From: Chloroflexota bacterium
GTDB taxonomy: Bacteria; Chloroflexota; Anaerolineae; Anaerolineales; Villigracilaceae
Assembly (NCBI GenBank): GCA_021796315.1
Contig: JAJYOH010000358.1
Span: 1-6,479 of the forward strand
DNA: 6,479 nucleotides
Direction of reading: 5' to 3'
Shown: positions 5,714 through 6,479 of the stretch, one piece after another
Layout of the letters: the number at the start of each line of letters is the position of its first letter
Numbering within the stretch: position 1 is the first letter of the stretch
Program-made: the position numbers and the translations under genes
The notes under the pieces: model-generated
The model's database searches: none
Told to the model about the DNA's origin: nothing
What the model saw: only the letters and a program-made list of their open reading frames with translations

Positions 5714-6479
5714 TTATTTGGTCATGATCGTCACTGGCTGACCGTTGCAGGTTACCTTGCTGAGGGCAGTATTCACCTGCTGCAGAACCGCGTCAGGCAG
5801 CGGAACGAAACCCAAATCCGTGGCGCGCTTGGTGGCAGAAGGATCGGTCAGGAACCAATGGAAGAATTCCAGCATCTTCTGAGCCTTGACACAGTCGGTC
5901 ATGCTGGAGGCATGAATGATATCGTAGGTGTAACCGGCAATCGGCCAGGTACCATCGCCGCCACCATTCACGATGACTGCTGTCAAGGCGGGGGTAAAGG
6001 CAGTGGCAAAGTCATTCATGGCGGATTTGACTGAATCGGGGGTGGCCGTAACCGTCTTGCCAGCCTTGTTCACCATCTGGGCAAATGAAAGTCCATTGGC
6101 TGTAGCAAAGCTATATTCAACGTAGCCAATGGCATACGGAGTGTTCTGCACAGCAGCGGTCACACCCTGACTGCCCTTGCCACCGATGCCGCTTCCGGCT
6201 TTGTCAGCCGGCCACTCAACGGTCGCGCCGTGTCCAGCAGTCCAATCGGCGCTAAAAGCAGTCAACGCGTTGGTGAAGATTTCAGTCGTTCCGGAACCGT
6301 CCGAGCGATGAACTACGGTAATCTGTTTGGCGGGCAGTTTGGTTGCGATCTGTGGATTGAGAGCAGCAATGGCAGGATCGTTCCACTTGGTGATGGTGGC
6401 ATTGTAAATACCAGCCAAAGTCTTGCCATCTAGGCCGAGGGCCGGGCCTTTGGGTTCCAACTCAGGTATGTTGTAGATC
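5714..6479 (-). CDS. pstS: Phosphate ABC transporter substrate-binding protein PstS, 5' part cut off
   Basis: About 254 C-terminal residues are visible; the signal peptide or lipobox and the first phosphate-binding loops lie beyond the right edge. PstS captures phosphate outside the membrane and delivers it to PstC and PstA. Family landmarks: LDGKTLAGIYNATITKWNDP near visible residues 16-35; the phosphate-binding segment HRSDGSGTTEIF at 57-68 with Arg58, Ser62, Gly63 and Thr64; GIGGKGSQGV at 97-106; AIGYVEY at 116-122; and WPIAGYTY near 178-185. The reading frame is open from 6478 through a TTG at 6460. That TTG is an internal leucine codon (IYNIPELEPK), not a start. Two cysteines, Cys196 and Cys244 in visible numbering, could pair in the exported protein. 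The TAA at 5716-5714 is followed by the strong hairpin. Identity is secure. Confidence 0.95.
   Translation of the reverse strand, partial: IYNIPELEPKGPALGLDGKTLAGIYNATITKWNDPAIAALNPQIATKLPAKQITVVHRSDGSGTTEIFTNALTAFSADWTAGHGATVEWPADKAGSGIGGKGSQGVTAAVQNTPYAIGYVEYSFATANGLSFAQMVNKAGKTVTATPDSVKSAMNDFATAFTPALTAVIVNGGGDGTWPIAGYTYDIIHASSMTDCVKAQKMLEFFHWFLTDPSATKRATDLGFVPLPDAVLQQVNTALSKVTCNGQPVTIMTK

Noticed and set aside
6458..6460. TTG as the start of pstS
   Set aside because: The frame is open upstream to the window edge and continues a normal PstS sequence, so the codon is internal.

Overview
The window is a stretch of an ordinary bacterial chromosome in which every gene I can support lies on the minus strand, so the text below follows transcription from the right edge to the left. 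Base composition is moderate, a little above half G+C by eye. Gene order, the PhoU sequence and the 9-nt-periodic intergenic repeat remind me of Chloroflexota (Anaerolineae-like) genomes. That placement is an impression from memory, not a measured result. A marker-gene search would be needed to settle it.

Positions 6479 to 2054 hold a complete high-affinity phosphate uptake cluster except for the start of its first gene: pstS (phosphate-binding protein, 5' end cut off by the window edge), pstC and pstA (the two membrane permeases), pstB (the ATPase) and phoU (the negative regulator). Coupling is tight: pstC/pstA overlap by 4 bases (ATGA), pstA/pstB are 4 bases apart, and pstB/phoU are 35 bases apart. 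The only long spacer is pstS/pstC (166 bases). It carries a strong 12-bp hairpin and three smaller inverted repeats, consistent with differential expression of the abundant binding protein relative to the membrane complex.

The operon does not stop at phoU. A thioredoxin-type arsenate reductase (arsC family, low-molecular-weight phosphatase fold) begins inside the phoU stop codon with another ATGA overlap. Arsenate enters cells through phosphate transporters, so the unit plausibly joins phosphate scavenging to reduction of the arsenate taken up with it. This is the most interesting organisational feature of the window.

After a 208-base spacer with a 67-base imperfect inverted repeat and a candidate promoter, positions 1441 to 1 hold the first 480 codons of a second transcription unit: an iron-sulfur flavoprotein of the trimethylamine/dimethylamine/histamine dehydrogenase family. 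It runs off the left edge. The covalent-flavin cysteine, the 4Fe-4S cysteines and the catalytic Tyr-His-Asp set are present. Two of the three aromatic residues that cage trimethylamine are replaced by acidic residues, so the substrate is probably a different amine.

I see no mobile element, CRISPR array, tRNA or rRNA, and no clearly novel multi-gene system. The points worth following are the arsC coupling, the altered amine-dehydrogenase pocket and the structured spacers.
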